Shown piece by piece: positions 38,101 to 46,162 of a DNA stretch of 64,000 nt. This DNA comes from Pseudomonas faucium (GTDB taxonomy: Bacteria > Pseudomonadota > Gammaproteobacteria > Pseudomonadales > Pseudomonadaceae), in the NCBI RefSeq assembly GCF_021602585.1, contig NZ_BQIP01000021.1, positions 1 through 64,000 on the forward strand, given 5' to 3'. Numbering within the stretch: the first letter of the stretch is position 1; each line of letters begins with the position of its first letter. A program made the position numbers and the translations under genes. Under the pieces are notes generated by a model. The model saw nothing but the letters and a program-made list of their open reading frames with translations. It was not told the origin of the DNA and ran no database searches.

Positions 38101-40006
38101 GTTGTGCGCCGACTTGGGCGTGGCGCAGGGTGTCGGCGTGTTCCCCGGCGCATTGCATCGCGGCGTTCAGCGCGCTGTCATCCAGGCCTTCGCTGATCGG
38201 CCCCAGGCGCCGCAGCAAGCGGCGCTGGTCCCATTCGGCCGGGTTTTCATGAACGGTGCGCCAGGCGCCTTCGCCGTTGCCCAGCAGCGCTGGCCGGTAG
38301 GCCTGTGGATCTTGCGGGTGGTTCACCTGCCAGCGGCCGTCCTGTTGCACCTGTTCGAACAGCTCGCCCTCCATTCGCACGTAGTAGCGGCCATCGAGCG
38401 TGTAGCGGCCTTGGGCGTCAGGTTCGAGGTGTTCTGGAATCGACTGGGCGTTGGCATAGCCTTTCAAGGTACCGCTCCAGAGTTGCTCCTTGCCGTCTTT
38501 GACGATGCTCTGCAGGCCGTCGACGAAACCGGAGGCCTTCAGCGCAACGCCCCCCGCGCCTATCGCACCGACCACGGCGACGTTCAGCAACACCGACTCC
38601 AGCTGCGCCAGGGCCTGGGCGTTGTCGCCGTCCTCCCAGGCCGAGACGCCCTCGAACACGCTCTGCAGGACCTGCGAGGCACCGAGGGTGAGCATGATCG
38701 GGTTCAGGCAGGGCACGAACATGGCCGCGACGTTGACCACGTTCAGGCCGATGTCGAACCAGTACTCAAGGTTGCGCAGGCGTACCTGGGCGTCGACATC
38801 GGCAGTGGGTACGGCGATCTTGCGGGCATCTGCCCTGAGCCGCACCAGGTGGTTTGCCTCCAGTGCCGACCAGGGGCGGGTGGGCAGGGGGTGCTCCTGG
38901 GTTTCAAGGTGGATCGAGTCGCGCACTTGCGGCGGTTCGTCGGGCAATTTGTCGGCGTTGCTGAACAGTGCCTGCTGCAGGCGCGTGTTCAGGTCGGGTT
39001 GCTGCGCTTGCAGGGCCAATGCCACGAAGCGTCGGCGGTAGTCGCTGTTCAGCAGCTGGGTACGCAGATGCTGGTAGGCCTCGCCCAGGGAGGCGAAACC
39101 ATTGACCGAGTCTTCATCTGCGGGGTTAAAGAGGAACACCGGGTCATGGCTGCGGTTTTCTTCAGGTGCGATGAACAGCATTTCATGGATGGGCGTGCCA
39201 AGCAGCTGCACCTGCCAGCAGCGCAGGGGGCGGCCTTCATAAGTGGGCTCGGCTTCGCCGGCACACAGTTGGTGCAGTGCGGCCGAGGCGGTGGCGCCAA
39301 GCTGGCCCTTGCAGGCGGCGATGTGCACCTGTACCCGAAACGCATCGCGCCGTGCGGCTACGGCCAGCTCATGCAGCCGGCTTTTTTCGGGGCCTTCGAA
39401 GATGGCGTCCAGATGCGCTTGATAACGCTGGCCCAGGTCCAGCGCACGGGTCTGTTCGATGAAGTCGCCGAGGCTCAGGCCCTCGATTGGCAGGATGTCC
39501 TGGCGGCTGCGCTGCAGGCGGCTGAACGAGGTGGTGTCGGCGGGCCCTTCGAAGTTGTGCAGGGCGGCTTCCAGCAGGCTGCGATACTGCGCAGGGCCCT
39601 TAGGCACGATTTCGTTGAGCTCCGATGGGGGGCGAGACCCAGGGGGCACGCCAAAGGGAAGTTTCACCTCGGTGGGCTGGTACACGTACTGCGCCTGGTC
39701 AACCGGGATGTTCAGGTTCAACTGCTGTTGCAGCAGCGGCGTGCAGAACGTGGCGAGATTCTGCAGGGCACCCAAGGCCGCCTGCAACGCCTGGTGGCTG
39801 GCGTCACGCTGGGCGATGGCACGCTGCAGTGCCTGGCGGGTGGGCGTGTCCGCGGCGGTGTACCAGGGATAGGCGGCACCGTCGGCGTCCAGGTACTCCT
39901 TGCGCAGGCTCTGCACGATGCGGCTGGCATGATCCGGGTGCAGGGCCTTGCTCCAGCCAGGCAGGGTACGCAGGATCTGGGCGTGGTGGTACGGCGTGTA
40001 AGTCAT
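35141..40006 (-). CDS. large toxin/effector-like protein with leucine-rich repeats and NEL-type E3 ubiquitin ligase domain
   Basis: A 1,621-aa protein. The N-terminal ~1,000 residues look like the dermonecrotic-toxin-like region of large Pseudomonas proteins, including a hydrophobic stretch at about 420-490 (NVVNVAAMFVPCLNPIMLTL). Leucine-rich repeats fill about 1010-1230 (LEVLELGNNQLDAL, IEYLDLENNQIAL). The C-terminal ~330 residues match the NEL domain of IpaH/SspH ligases, with catalytic Cys1354 in PPTCGDAGADG followed by Asp1356 (the CxD motif). IpaH proteins are type III effectors that ubiquitinate host proteins. GGAG lies seven bases before the ATG at 40006; a longer frame is rejected. 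No signal peptide or secretion genes are nearby. Confidence 0.88.
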   Translation of the reverse strand: MTYTPYHHAQILRTLPGWSKALHPDHASRIVQSLRKEYLDADGAAYPWYTAADTPTRQALQRAIAQRDASHQALQAALGALQNLATFCTPLLQQQLNLNIPVDQAQYVYQPTEVKLPFGVPPGSRPPSELNEIVPKGPAQYRSLLEAALHNFEGPADTTSFSRLQRSRQDILPIEGLSLGDFIEQTRALDLGQRYQAHLDAIFEGPEKSRLHELAVAARRDAFRVQVHIAACKGQLGATASAALHQLCAGEAEPTYEGRPLRCWQVQLLGTPIHEMLFIAPEENRSHDPVFLFNPADEDSVNGFASLGEAYQHLRTQLLNSDYRRRFVALALQAQQPDLNTRLQQALFSNADKLPDEPPQVRDSIHLETQEHPLPTRPWSALEANHLVRLRADARKIAVPTADVDAQVRLRNLEYWFDIGLNVVNVAAMFVPCLNPIMLTLGASQVLQSVFEGVSAWEDGDNAQALAQLESVLLNVAVVGAIGAGGVALKASGFVDGLQSIVKDGKEQLWSGTLKGYANAQSIPEHLEPDAQGRYTLDGRYYVRMEGELFEQVQQDGRWQVNHPQDPQAYRPALLGNGEGAWRTVHENPAEWDQRRLLRRLGPISEGLDDSALNAAMQCAGEHADTLRHAQVGAQPTPALLADILDRLRSTRQVDDIIDRVRHDKPLAAYKNFALPSITELEDWPLQHVIKAYSGPESWGDYTRYGTADEAYPVQIEINRSELENGQLSARIVAQLDEQAINELGLQGSDAAAQAKALSDKLARHLQSNRQALFERLYTRHASALSQEAQVIAGQFPGVPHRALQQVMARISASERQHLGNGRVPLRVAEEARALQAHARLNKALLGLYRPELANADSATLDAALKAEQPDADAQQRFYRAAADRAHAAKLIGQQPIRPGYRSPMRLADGRAGYPLSGRRPFANPAQRQLRALYPGLPEPELSALLRQLRQRGNLAEQIRALQFERDTLADALRQWQEQAPEPERARRASASDLFNRAWRRDDPDSLNLETLEIGGLPSLPARFDHISSVNIRNIGISTLPADFFQSFPSLRTLRVAQSPELDFEQLFAALAYTPQLEVLELGNNQLDALTASMRQRLAGLTRLCRLNLRLNQIRLTDADLQTFSQLPIEYLDLENNQIALTPDLAARFSSLAHLRELRLTNNPLQHAPDVTGLAQLANLQLRNCLLHSWPNGLTALMTRADLQLRTLGLSYNPIAALPDLEPILASPFAQALRTAREDGGWDFNSNELDEQSNRRLRAAGVEIDSDSELSDASEDFWPQHASPDRRALWDDLFADNANPHLRDVVERVAGSAQARDNLPEMTTQVWQLLEQAGRDQALRSHLETVAQEYPPTCGDAGADGFSALELEVLAFRELAQEADRPYYLFNFFRRLYRREMVNALAERIQLARLARQARLLELERLPPEAPLEDLALPALDELDRLADDHLLLGGTDLIEIRLALRQSLAFTLDFPETSQGMLYRAEAMVSGHVTRAVEDAVLALDQTAAERRAWVARLPTWQRYLGQHFAAQFAAFDERWYQGLQYLDYCLDAENEAVASLDQAVLQAITDVMPQPPLDETGQLRRMDLDSQAYDQASRRLNAGRDLARQALFEQLTGEQDPNN

Positions 40007-40198
40007 GGCGTTTCTCCAGTCGAAGGAGGCGCCATGGGGCCGCAGCAGAGCGCTTGGCGTGCGGTAATTAGTTGCGTGAGGGGCGTCGGTCACGCACATG
40101 CGGCTGTCGGCGAGGGGCCAGCGGCGGCCGGCCGGCTGGGCCATGGTAGGGTGCCGGCCTGACGAGTACGCGCCAGGCACCAGCCAGGGAGAGAGAGC

Positions 40199-41125
40199 AT
40201 GCGTTCGCCGTTCAGTCCCAAGGACCATCTGCTGGACCTCGACGGAATAGAAATTGCCGTGCGCTGTTGGGGCCCGCAAGACGGCATGCCGGTGCTGGCC
40301 TTGCACGGCTGGCTCGACAACGCCGCCTCGTTCGAGCGCCTGGCACCGATGCTCGAAGGCTGCTTCGTGGTGGCCCCCGACCTGGTCGGCCACGGCCGCT
40401 CCGACCATCGCCGCCATGACAGCGGCTACTACCTGTGGGAACACGCCGAGGACATGCTGGCGGTGGCCGAAAGCCTGGGCCTTGGCCAGTTCCATGTGCT
40501 GGCCCATGGCATGGGCACCGGCATCGCCTCGCTGCTTGCGGCCATGAGCAGTGGCATCGCCAGCATGATCTTCCTCGACGGCATGGGCGCGCCGTTCACC
40601 GTGGCCGAGAGCGACCGCGTGCAGCACCTGGCCCGCGCCTACCGGCTCAAGCGCATGGTGCAGCGCAGCCAGCTGCAGGGTTTTGCCGAGGCCGATGGCA
40701 GCCGTTTCGACAACCTCGAAGCGGCCCTGGAGCAGCGGCGCAAGCGCCTGGATGGCGAGCTGTCGGAAGAGGCGGCGCGGCTTTTGGCGCTGCGCGACCT
40801 GCTGCAAGTGGGCGAGGGTTATTGCTGGCGGCATGACCCGCGCCTGGTACTGCCCGAGCCGATGCCGCTGACCGAGCGCGAGGCTTGCGACCTGCTGCGC
40901 GAAATCCGCTGCCCGCTGTACCTGCTGCTGGGCCGCCAGGGTGCGTTCACCGGTGCTGCCTTCGAGCAGCGCCAGCCGGCCTTGCCTGACCACGCCCGGG
41001 TTTCCTGGCACCCGGGTGGGCACCATCTGCACCTGGAGGCGCCGGAGCGTGCCCTGGCCGAGCAGATCCTGCGTATCCTCAGCCGCCATGAAGGCGGGCT
41101 GTTGCAACGCCTGGTCAACGAGTGA
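40199..41125 (+). CDS. alpha/beta-hydrolase-fold protein with a replaced nucleophile
   Basis: A 308-aa alpha/beta hydrolase. It has LALHGWLDNAASFERLAP at the oxyanion hole, then VAPDLVGHGRSDHR. At the nucleophile elbow, where relatives read GHSMG, it reads LAHGMGTG, so the catalytic Ser is replaced by Gly. The acidic-residue region and the final His (GGHHLHLEAPE) remain. It may therefore be non-hydrolytic or work by a different mechanism. It is divergent from the NEL gene with a 192-bp gap, and a VOC gene follows 75 bp later. Confidence 0.8.
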   Translation: MRSPFSPKDHLLDLDGIEIAVRCWGPQDGMPVLALHGWLDNAASFERLAPMLEGCFVVAPDLVGHGRSDHRRHDSGYYLWEHAEDMLAVAESLGLGQFHVLAHGMGTGIASLLAAMSSGIASMIFLDGMGAPFTVAESDRVQHLARAYRLKRMVQRSQLQGFAEADGSRFDNLEAALEQRRKRLDGELSEEAARLLALRDLLQVGEGYCWRHDPRLVLPEPMPLTEREACDLLREIRCPLYLLLGRQGAFTGAAFEQRQPALPDHARVSWHPGGHHLHLEAPERALAEQILRILSRHEGGLLQRLVNE

Positions 41126-41200
41126 GCAAAATGGCCAGCCAGCCGCTGGCTGGGCTATGGTGGCTGACGCCGCCGAGCAACCGCCACAAGGAGACCTGGC

Positions 41201-41614
41201 ATGCGACCGTTCACCCTCAAGCACATCGACCACCTGGTGTTGCGCGTCAGTGACCTGCCCCGCAGCGTGGCGTTCTACCGCGACCTGCTGGGCTGCACGG
41301 TCAGCCGCGAGCGCGCGGATTTAGGCATGGTCCACCTGGCGACTGGCACGGCAATGATCGATCTGGTGACCCTCGATGGCCCGCTGGGGCGCCCAGGCGG
41401 CGCGGCGCCGGGGGCCGAGGGGCGCAACCTGCACCATTTCTGCCTGCGCATCGAGCCGTTCGACGAGCAGGCCATTACCGCCTACCTGCAGGCAGCCGGT
41501 GTGGCGGTGGAGCCTGCGGAAAAACGCTATGGGGCAGAGGGCGAGGGGCTGTCGCTGTATTGCTACGACCCCGACGGCAATCAGGTCGAGCTCAAGGGCC
41601 CGGTGCCGGTTTGA
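41201..41614 (+). CDS. VOC family protein, glyoxalase-domain (GLOD5-like)
   Basis: A 137-aa single-domain VOC protein. HIDHLVLRVSDLPRSVAFYR opens the first beta-alpha-beta module, and NLHHFCLRIE and YDPDGNQVELKG give the second, with the expected metal ligands His and Glu. VOC enzymes include glyoxalases, dioxygenases and resistance proteins, so the reaction cannot be named. AAGGAG lies upstream of the ATG. Confidence 0.85.
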   Translation: MRPFTLKHIDHLVLRVSDLPRSVAFYRDLLGCTVSRERADLGMVHLATGTAMIDLVTLDGPLGRPGGAAPGAEGRNLHHFCLRIEPFDEQAITAYLQAAGVAVEPAEKRYGAEGEGLSLYCYDPDGNQVELKGPVPV

Positions 41615-41844
41615 CGGCGAGGCGCCTTGCCAGGGTGCACTGGTTTCTGGGGTGATGGCATCCGCCGATGCTGGCAAGTGGATATCCCGGCAAAGCCGAT
41701 TATGCTTCAGATACCTTGCTGCGAATCGAGGCGGCCCGCCTCGTCGTGCTTCGCGCAACCAAAGCAAGCCCTAGGGCCTGGGTGCGACGGTGAAATGGGT
41801 GTGAGGTACTCCGGCCTGCGATCACGACAAGACGGAGGCAACCC

Positions 41845-43524
41845 ATGGCGGTTCTCGACAGCGCATCCACGGGCAGTAGCGCGCCCCAACGTGGCATCAC
41901 CAAGGAGGAACGCAAGGTCATCTTCGCTTCCTCCCTGGGCACCGTGTTCGAATGGTACGACTTCTACCTCTATGGCTCACTGGCGGCGATCATCGCCAAG
42001 CACTTCTTTGCCGGTGTCAACGAAACCACCGCGTTCATCTTCGCCTTGCTGGCCTTTGCCGCAGGTTTTGCCGTGCGGCCCTTCGGCGCCATCGTGTTCG
42101 GCCGCCTGGGCGACATGATCGGGCGCAAGCATACCTTCCTGATCACCATCATCATCATGGGCCTGTCCACCGCGATCGTCGGGCTGCTGCCCAGCTATGC
42201 CAGCATTGGCGTGGCGGCGCCGGTCATCCTGATCAGCCTGCGCCTGCTGCAGGGCCTGGCGCTGGGTGGCGAGTACGGCGGGGCGGCAACCTACGTGGCG
42301 GAGCATGCGCCGAAAGGGCGCAGAGGCTTCTTCACCGCATGGATCCAGACCACCGCAACGCTTGGCCTGTTCCTGTCGCTGCTGGTGATCCTGGCCTGCC
42401 GCACGGCAATGGGTACCGAAGCCTTCGAGGCCTGGGGCTGGCGCATTCCCTTCCTGCTGTCGATCCTGCTGCTGGCGATTTCGGTGTACATCCGCCTGCA
42501 GCTCAACGAGTCGCCGGTGTTCATGAAGATGAAGGCCGAGGGCAAGGCGTCGAAGGCGCCGCTGACCGAGTCGTTCGCCCGCTGGGAAAACCTCAAGGTG
42601 GTGATCATGTCGCTGCTCGGCGGCACCGCCGGCCAGGCGGTGGTGTGGTACACCGGGCAGTTCTATGCGTTGTTCTTCCTGTTGCAGACCCTGAAGATCG
42701 ACCCACAGACTGCCAACCTGCTGATTGCAGGCTCGTTGCTGATCGGCACGCCGTTCTTCATCGTGTTCGGCAGCCTGTCCGACCGCATCGGCCGCAAGAA
42801 GATCATCATGGCGGGCTGCATCATCGCCGCGCTGACCTATTTCCCGATCTTCAAGGCGCTGACCGAGTACGGCAACCCGGACGTGTTCGTCGCCCAGGAG
42901 CAGAACCCGGTGGTGGTGGTGGCCGACCCTGGCCAGTGCGCCTTCCAGTTCGACCCGGTGGGCAAGGCCAAATTCATCAGCTCCTGCGACATCGCCAAGA
43001 GCCTGCTGGCCAAGCGCGCGATCCCCTACCAGAACCAGAAGGCCGAGCCGGGCAGCGTGGCGCAGATCCGCATCGGTGAGCGGGTGATCCCAAGCTTCGA
43101 CGGCAGCACCCTGGCCCCGGCAGACCTCAAGGCCCAGAGCGATGCCTTCACCGCGACCCTGACCGGCGCCTTGAAAGAGGCCGGCTACCCGGAAAAAGCC
43201 GACCCGGCGAAGATCCACTACCCGATGGTGCTGTTGCTGCTGACCATCCTGGTGATCTACGTGACCATGGTGTACGGGCCGATCGCGGCCTGGCTGGTGG
43301 AGCTGTTCCCGGCGCGTATCCGCTACACCTCGATGTCGCTGCCGTACCACATCGGCAATGGCTGGTTCGGCGGCTTCCTGCCGACCGTGGCCTTTGCCAT
43401 GGTGGCGGCGACCGGGGATATCTACTACGGGCTGTGGTACCCGATCGTCATCGCGCTGATGACGGCGGTGCTGGGGATCTTCTTCATGCCCGAGACCAAG
43501 GACCGGGACATCAACCACACCTGA
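41845..43524 (+). CDS. MFS transporter, metabolite:H+ symporter family
   Basis: A 559-aa transporter of the MHS group (ProP, ShiA, KgtP relatives). It has the hallmark SSLGTVFEWYDFYLYGSLAA in helix 1, GRLGDMIGRKHTFL, LQGLALGGEYGGAATYVAEH and GSLSDRIGRKK. It is about 100 residues longer than most members because of a hydrophilic insert around 350-450 (ending KIHYPMVLLLLTI) that lies between two membrane helices. The substrate is not clear; the family carries organic acids, betaines and similar. GGAGG lies upstream of the ATG. The 230-bp gap before it shows no gene. Confidence 0.92.
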   Translation: MAVLDSASTGSSAPQRGITKEERKVIFASSLGTVFEWYDFYLYGSLAAIIAKHFFAGVNETTAFIFALLAFAAGFAVRPFGAIVFGRLGDMIGRKHTFLITIIIMGLSTAIVGLLPSYASIGVAAPVILISLRLLQGLALGGEYGGAATYVAEHAPKGRRGFFTAWIQTTATLGLFLSLLVILACRTAMGTEAFEAWGWRIPFLLSILLLAISVYIRLQLNESPVFMKMKAEGKASKAPLTESFARWENLKVVIMSLLGGTAGQAVVWYTGQFYALFFLLQTLKIDPQTANLLIAGSLLIGTPFFIVFGSLSDRIGRKKIIMAGCIIAALTYFPIFKALTEYGNPDVFVAQEQNPVVVVADPGQCAFQFDPVGKAKFISSCDIAKSLLAKRAIPYQNQKAEPGSVAQIRIGERVIPSFDGSTLAPADLKAQSDAFTATLTGALKEAGYPEKADPAKIHYPMVLLLLTILVIYVTMVYGPIAAWLVELFPARIRYTSMSLPYHIGNGWFGGFLPTVAFAMVAATGDIYYGLWYPIVIALMTAVLGIFFMPETKDRDINHT

Positions 43525-43550
43525 GGTTTGCCTGGCGGTAGCCGGCTCTT

Positions 43551-43579
43551 GTGGGAGCCGGCTTGCCGGCGATGAGGCC
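43551..43579. repeat. REP element (single) between convergent genes
   Basis: GTGGGAGCCGGCTTGCCGGC followed by GATGAGGC, in the orientation opposite to the 2.1-kb copy. It sits between the convergent transporter and unknown genes. A partial copy (GTAGCCGGCTCTT) just upstream suggests a decayed inverted partner. Confidence 0.85.
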
Positions 43580-43586
43580 AGTGCAT

Positions 43587-44156
43587 TCAGTCAAAATAGC
43601 CGCGCAGGCTGTAGGCATAGCCAATGTCCACAGCCTTGGCCTCACCCCGGCTCCAGCGCTTTTTCATGACGAACTCGAAGGCCGGCTCGTACAAGCCGTC
43701 ACGCACCAGCGCCCCCGCCAGCACCTCGACGTCGTACCAGCCATTGTCCAGCTCGATGATCGGCCGCCCCGGCACCTGGTAGCGGGCCAGCAGGTCGCCG
43801 AGGGTCTTGGGCGTGAAATGCTGCAGGATGCGCCAGGTGTAGAGCATCACGGCGCGGTTCTCGACCTGCAGCACGTAGCCGTTGCGCCGATGCTTGAGGC
43901 GGCTGCCCGGTTCGAGCAGCGCGGGCGGGTGGCCGTCGAGGGTGAAGAGGATGTGGTAGGGCAGGTTGTCGACCCCGGCCAGCGGCAGCACGATGCCTTC
44001 CTGCACCGCCCGGTCGCCGCTGTCGTGGTGGGTGAATTCGCGGGCCAAGTCGTCGGGCAGCTGGTGTTCGTGCTTGAAGCGTTCGAGCAACTGGATGTCA
44101 CCGACCAGAAAGTAGTCGACCAGGTCGTTGAGCACTTCGCTGAATTCGTGGCGCAT
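43587..44156 (-). CDS. hypothetical protein
   Basis: A 189-aa soluble protein with no family I recognise. It is acidic at the N-terminus (MRHEFSEVLNDLVDYFLVGD) and basic near the end (FVMKKRWSRGEAKAVD). No signal peptide or membrane helix. AAGGA lies upstream of the ATG at 44156, and a longer in-frame extension is rejected as out of keeping with its ribosome site. It follows the VOC gene by 77 bp in the same direction. Codon use is normal for the genome. Confidence 0.8.
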   Translation of the reverse strand: MRHEFSEVLNDLVDYFLVGDIQLLERFKHEHQLPDDLAREFTHHDSGDRAVQEGIVLPLAGVDNLPYHILFTLDGHPPALLEPGSRLKHRRNGYVLQVENRAVMLYTWRILQHFTPKTLGDLLARYQVPGRPIIELDNGWYDVEVLAGALVRDGLYEPAFEFVMKKRWSRGEAKAVDIGYAYSLRGYFD

Positions 44157-44233
44157 CTGTTTTCCTTGTTGTGGCGCACGGGCAACAGCAGCCAATGTAG
44201 CGAAAGGCTGGTTGGCCTGCCAGGGGCCGGCCG

Positions 44234-44620
44234 CTAATGCTTCTGGGCGATCTGGATCAGGTTGCCGCAGGTGTCGTCGAACACCGCCACGGTGACCGGG
44301 CCCAGGTGGGTGGGCTCTTTGGTGAACTTCACGCCCGCCTTGCACAAGCGGGTGTACTCGGCCTGGATATCGCGCACGCCGAACGAGGTGGCGGGGATGC
44401 CATCCTGCTTGAGGGCGGCCTTGTAGGTCTTGGCGGCGGGATGCATGTCGGGCTCGAGCACCAGTTGCACACCGTTGGGGTCGTTGGGCGAGGTGAGGGT
44501 GAGCCAGCGGTACTGGCCCATGGGGATGTCGTCCTTGGGCTCGAAACCGAGCACGTAGTGGTAGAAAGCCAGGGCCTTGGCCTGGTCGTCGACGAGGATG
44601 CTGGTGACAACGATCTTCAT
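44234..44620 (-). CDS. VOC family protein
   Basis: A 128-aa glyoxalase/bleomycin-resistance-fold protein. KIVVTSILVDDQAKALAFYH begins the first module; GVQLVLEPD and the C-terminal DTCGNLIQIAQKH complete the sites. The start at 44620 (ATG with GGGAG seven bases upstream) is preferred over a TTG two codons earlier. Function unknown; many similar proteins are uncharacterised. Confidence 0.88.
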   Translation of the reverse strand: MKIVVTSILVDDQAKALAFYHYVLGFEPKDDIPMGQYRWLTLTSPNDPNGVQLVLEPDMHPAAKTYKAALKQDGIPATSFGVRDIQAEYTRLCKAGVKFTKEPTHLGPVTVAVFDDTCGNLIQIAQKH

Positions 44621-44763
44621 AGGCAAACTCCCTACCTGTGGGCCGTTAGCTATCAGTAAAGACCCTCTGGATCATTTCACCAGCTTGCTGCATTTCCAGA
44701 TCGATGCGCAGGGGGCCGGGCAATAGGCTTTGCGGGCTAGCCACGCCAATGAGGAGATCTGCC

Positions 44764-44952
44764 ATGAAAAACAGCGAAATGGATGCATTGCCCCGTTCCG
44801 AGCCCCACGATCGCGCCGCAACCGAGGGTGCGCTCACTGAGAAGTTGCCCCGCAACAAAAGGGGGATGGCGCCGGTAACAGGGTTTCGTTGTGACCCGAG
44901 CTATAAAAAGATCGGCGATGATTGCGTACCTGCCAACCCCGAGTTCGATTGA
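44764..44952 (+). CDS. small hypothetical protein
   Basis: A 62-aa hydrophilic protein (MKNSEMDALPRSEPHDRAAT, then TGFRCDPSYKKIGDDCVPA) with two Cys near the C-terminus. A strong GAGGAG ribosome site nine bases before the ATG supports translation. It is divergent from the VOC gene, and a GC-rich hairpin follows. No known family. Confidence 0.7.
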   Translation: MKNSEMDALPRSEPHDRAATEGALTEKLPRNKRGMAPVTGFRCDPSYKKIGDDCVPANPEFD

Positions 44953-44975
44953 CCTCGACGAGCCCTGAAACCCCA

Positions 44976-45005
44976 GGCAAGCCTGTGATGCCGCACAGGC
45001 CTGCC
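44976..45005 (+). terminator. hairpin after the small gene (possible terminator)
   Basis: GGCAAGCCTGTG (44976-44987) and CACAGGCCTGCC (44994-45005) pair with one mismatch around a 6-base loop, 24 bp after the stop of the 62-aa gene. There is no T run, so it may be only a transcript-stabilising hairpin. Confidence 0.4.
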
Positions 45006-45136
45006 TGCCTGGCGCAGCAAAATATGCTCAAGGCATAGGCAAATCCTTGATCATCCAGCAGCCCGCGCCTGCGGCGGCGCGGTAAAGTGGCAGGATAATT
45101 CCAAAGGCGCCACCTGGCGGCGCCAAAGAGGTGCCT

Positions 45137-46042
45137 GTGGCTTCCTATACCTTGCGACAACTCAAATACTTCGTCACCACCGTCGAGGCCGGCAGCGTCG
45201 CCGAGGCCTCGCGCCAGCTGTACATCGCGCAGCCCTCGATCTCCACGGCGATCAAGAGCCTGGAAGAGAGCTTTGGCGTGCAATTGTTCATCCGCCACCA
45301 CGCCCAGGGCGTGTCGCTGACCCCCAGTGGCAAGCGCTTCTACGCCAAGACCAAGACGCTGCTGCAGATGACCCACGAGTTCGAGCAGAACGCCCTGGCC
45401 GACAACGACACCGTGGCCGGGCAGATCGACATCGGCTGTTTCGAGACCGTGGCGCCGTTGTACCTGCCGCGCCTGATCGCAGGTTTTCGCCAGCGCTACC
45501 CAGGCGTCGACATTCGCCTGCGCGATGGCGAGCAGCAAGACCTGATCCAGGGCCTGACGGCGGGCACCTTCGACCTGGCGTTTCTCTACGACCACGACCT
45601 TGACGGCACCATCGAGGCCGAACCGCTGATGCCGCCGCAAAAGCCCTACGTGCTGCTGCCGGAGAAACACCGCTTTGCCGGCCAGGCGCAGGTGTCGCTG
45701 CGCGACCTGTGCCCGGAGCCGATGATCCTGCTGGACGTGGCGCCGAGCCGCACCTACTTCGTGAGCCTGTTCAACGAACTGGGCCTGACGCCGAACATCG
45801 TCTTCAGCTCGCCCTCGATCGAGATGGTGCGCGGGATGGTGGGGCAGGGTTTTGGCTTCTCGCTGCTGGTGACCCGGCCACATTCGGAGTGCACCTATGA
45901 CGGGCAGAAGCTGGTGACGCTGGACATTGCAGAGCCGGTTGCGCTGTCGGGGTTGGCCGCGGCGCGGCTGAAGCGGGTGCAGCTGACCAAGCCTGCGCAG
46001 TTGTTCGTGGAGTTCTGCCGCGAAGAGCTGGCCAAGTTCTGA
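45137..46042 (+). CDS. LysR-family transcriptional regulator
   Basis: A 301-aa LysR protein with the helix-turn-helix SVAEASRQLYIAQPSISTAI and a co-inducer domain. The GTG at 45137 is chosen because GAGG lies five bases upstream; a GTG two codons earlier overlaps that ribosome site. It is convergent with RidA, and across the module lie the flavin monooxygenase and DUF1028/ArgE genes. It is the only regulator in the module and the best candidate to control the divergent promoter at 47899-48202, although it is not itself divergent from a target. Confidence 0.88.
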   Translation: MASYTLRQLKYFVTTVEAGSVAEASRQLYIAQPSISTAIKSLEESFGVQLFIRHHAQGVSLTPSGKRFYAKTKTLLQMTHEFEQNALADNDTVAGQIDIGCFETVAPLYLPRLIAGFRQRYPGVDIRLRDGEQQDLIQGLTAGTFDLAFLYDHDLDGTIEAEPLMPPQKPYVLLPEKHRFAGQAQVSLRDLCPEPMILLDVAPSRTYFVSLFNELGLTPNIVFSSPSIEMVRGMVGQGFGFSLLVTRPHSECTYDGQKLVTLDIAEPVALSGLAAARLKRVQLTKPAQLFVEFCREELAKF

Positions 46043-46046
46043 AACA

Positions 46047-46136
46047 GCATCGCCGGCAAGCCGGCTCCCACACAAACCCCACATGCCTTAAGACTGTGAA
46101 GCTTCTGTGGGAGCCGGCTTGCCGGCGAATGGGGCG
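46047..46136. repeat. REP inverted pair
   Basis: Copies at 46047-46073 and 46105-46136 in opposite orientation, 31 bases apart, core CGCCGGCAAGCCGGCTCCCAC. They lie between the convergent LysR and RidA genes. Confidence 0.93.
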
Positions 46137-46162
46137 CAAAGCGCCCCCGGCCCATCAATGAA

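Noticed and set aside
40007-41233. An N-terminal extension of the NEL-domain frame giving 2,030 codons.
   Set aside because: The extra 409 codons are antisense to the hydrolase-fold gene and the ATG at 40006 has a clear GGAG ribosome site.
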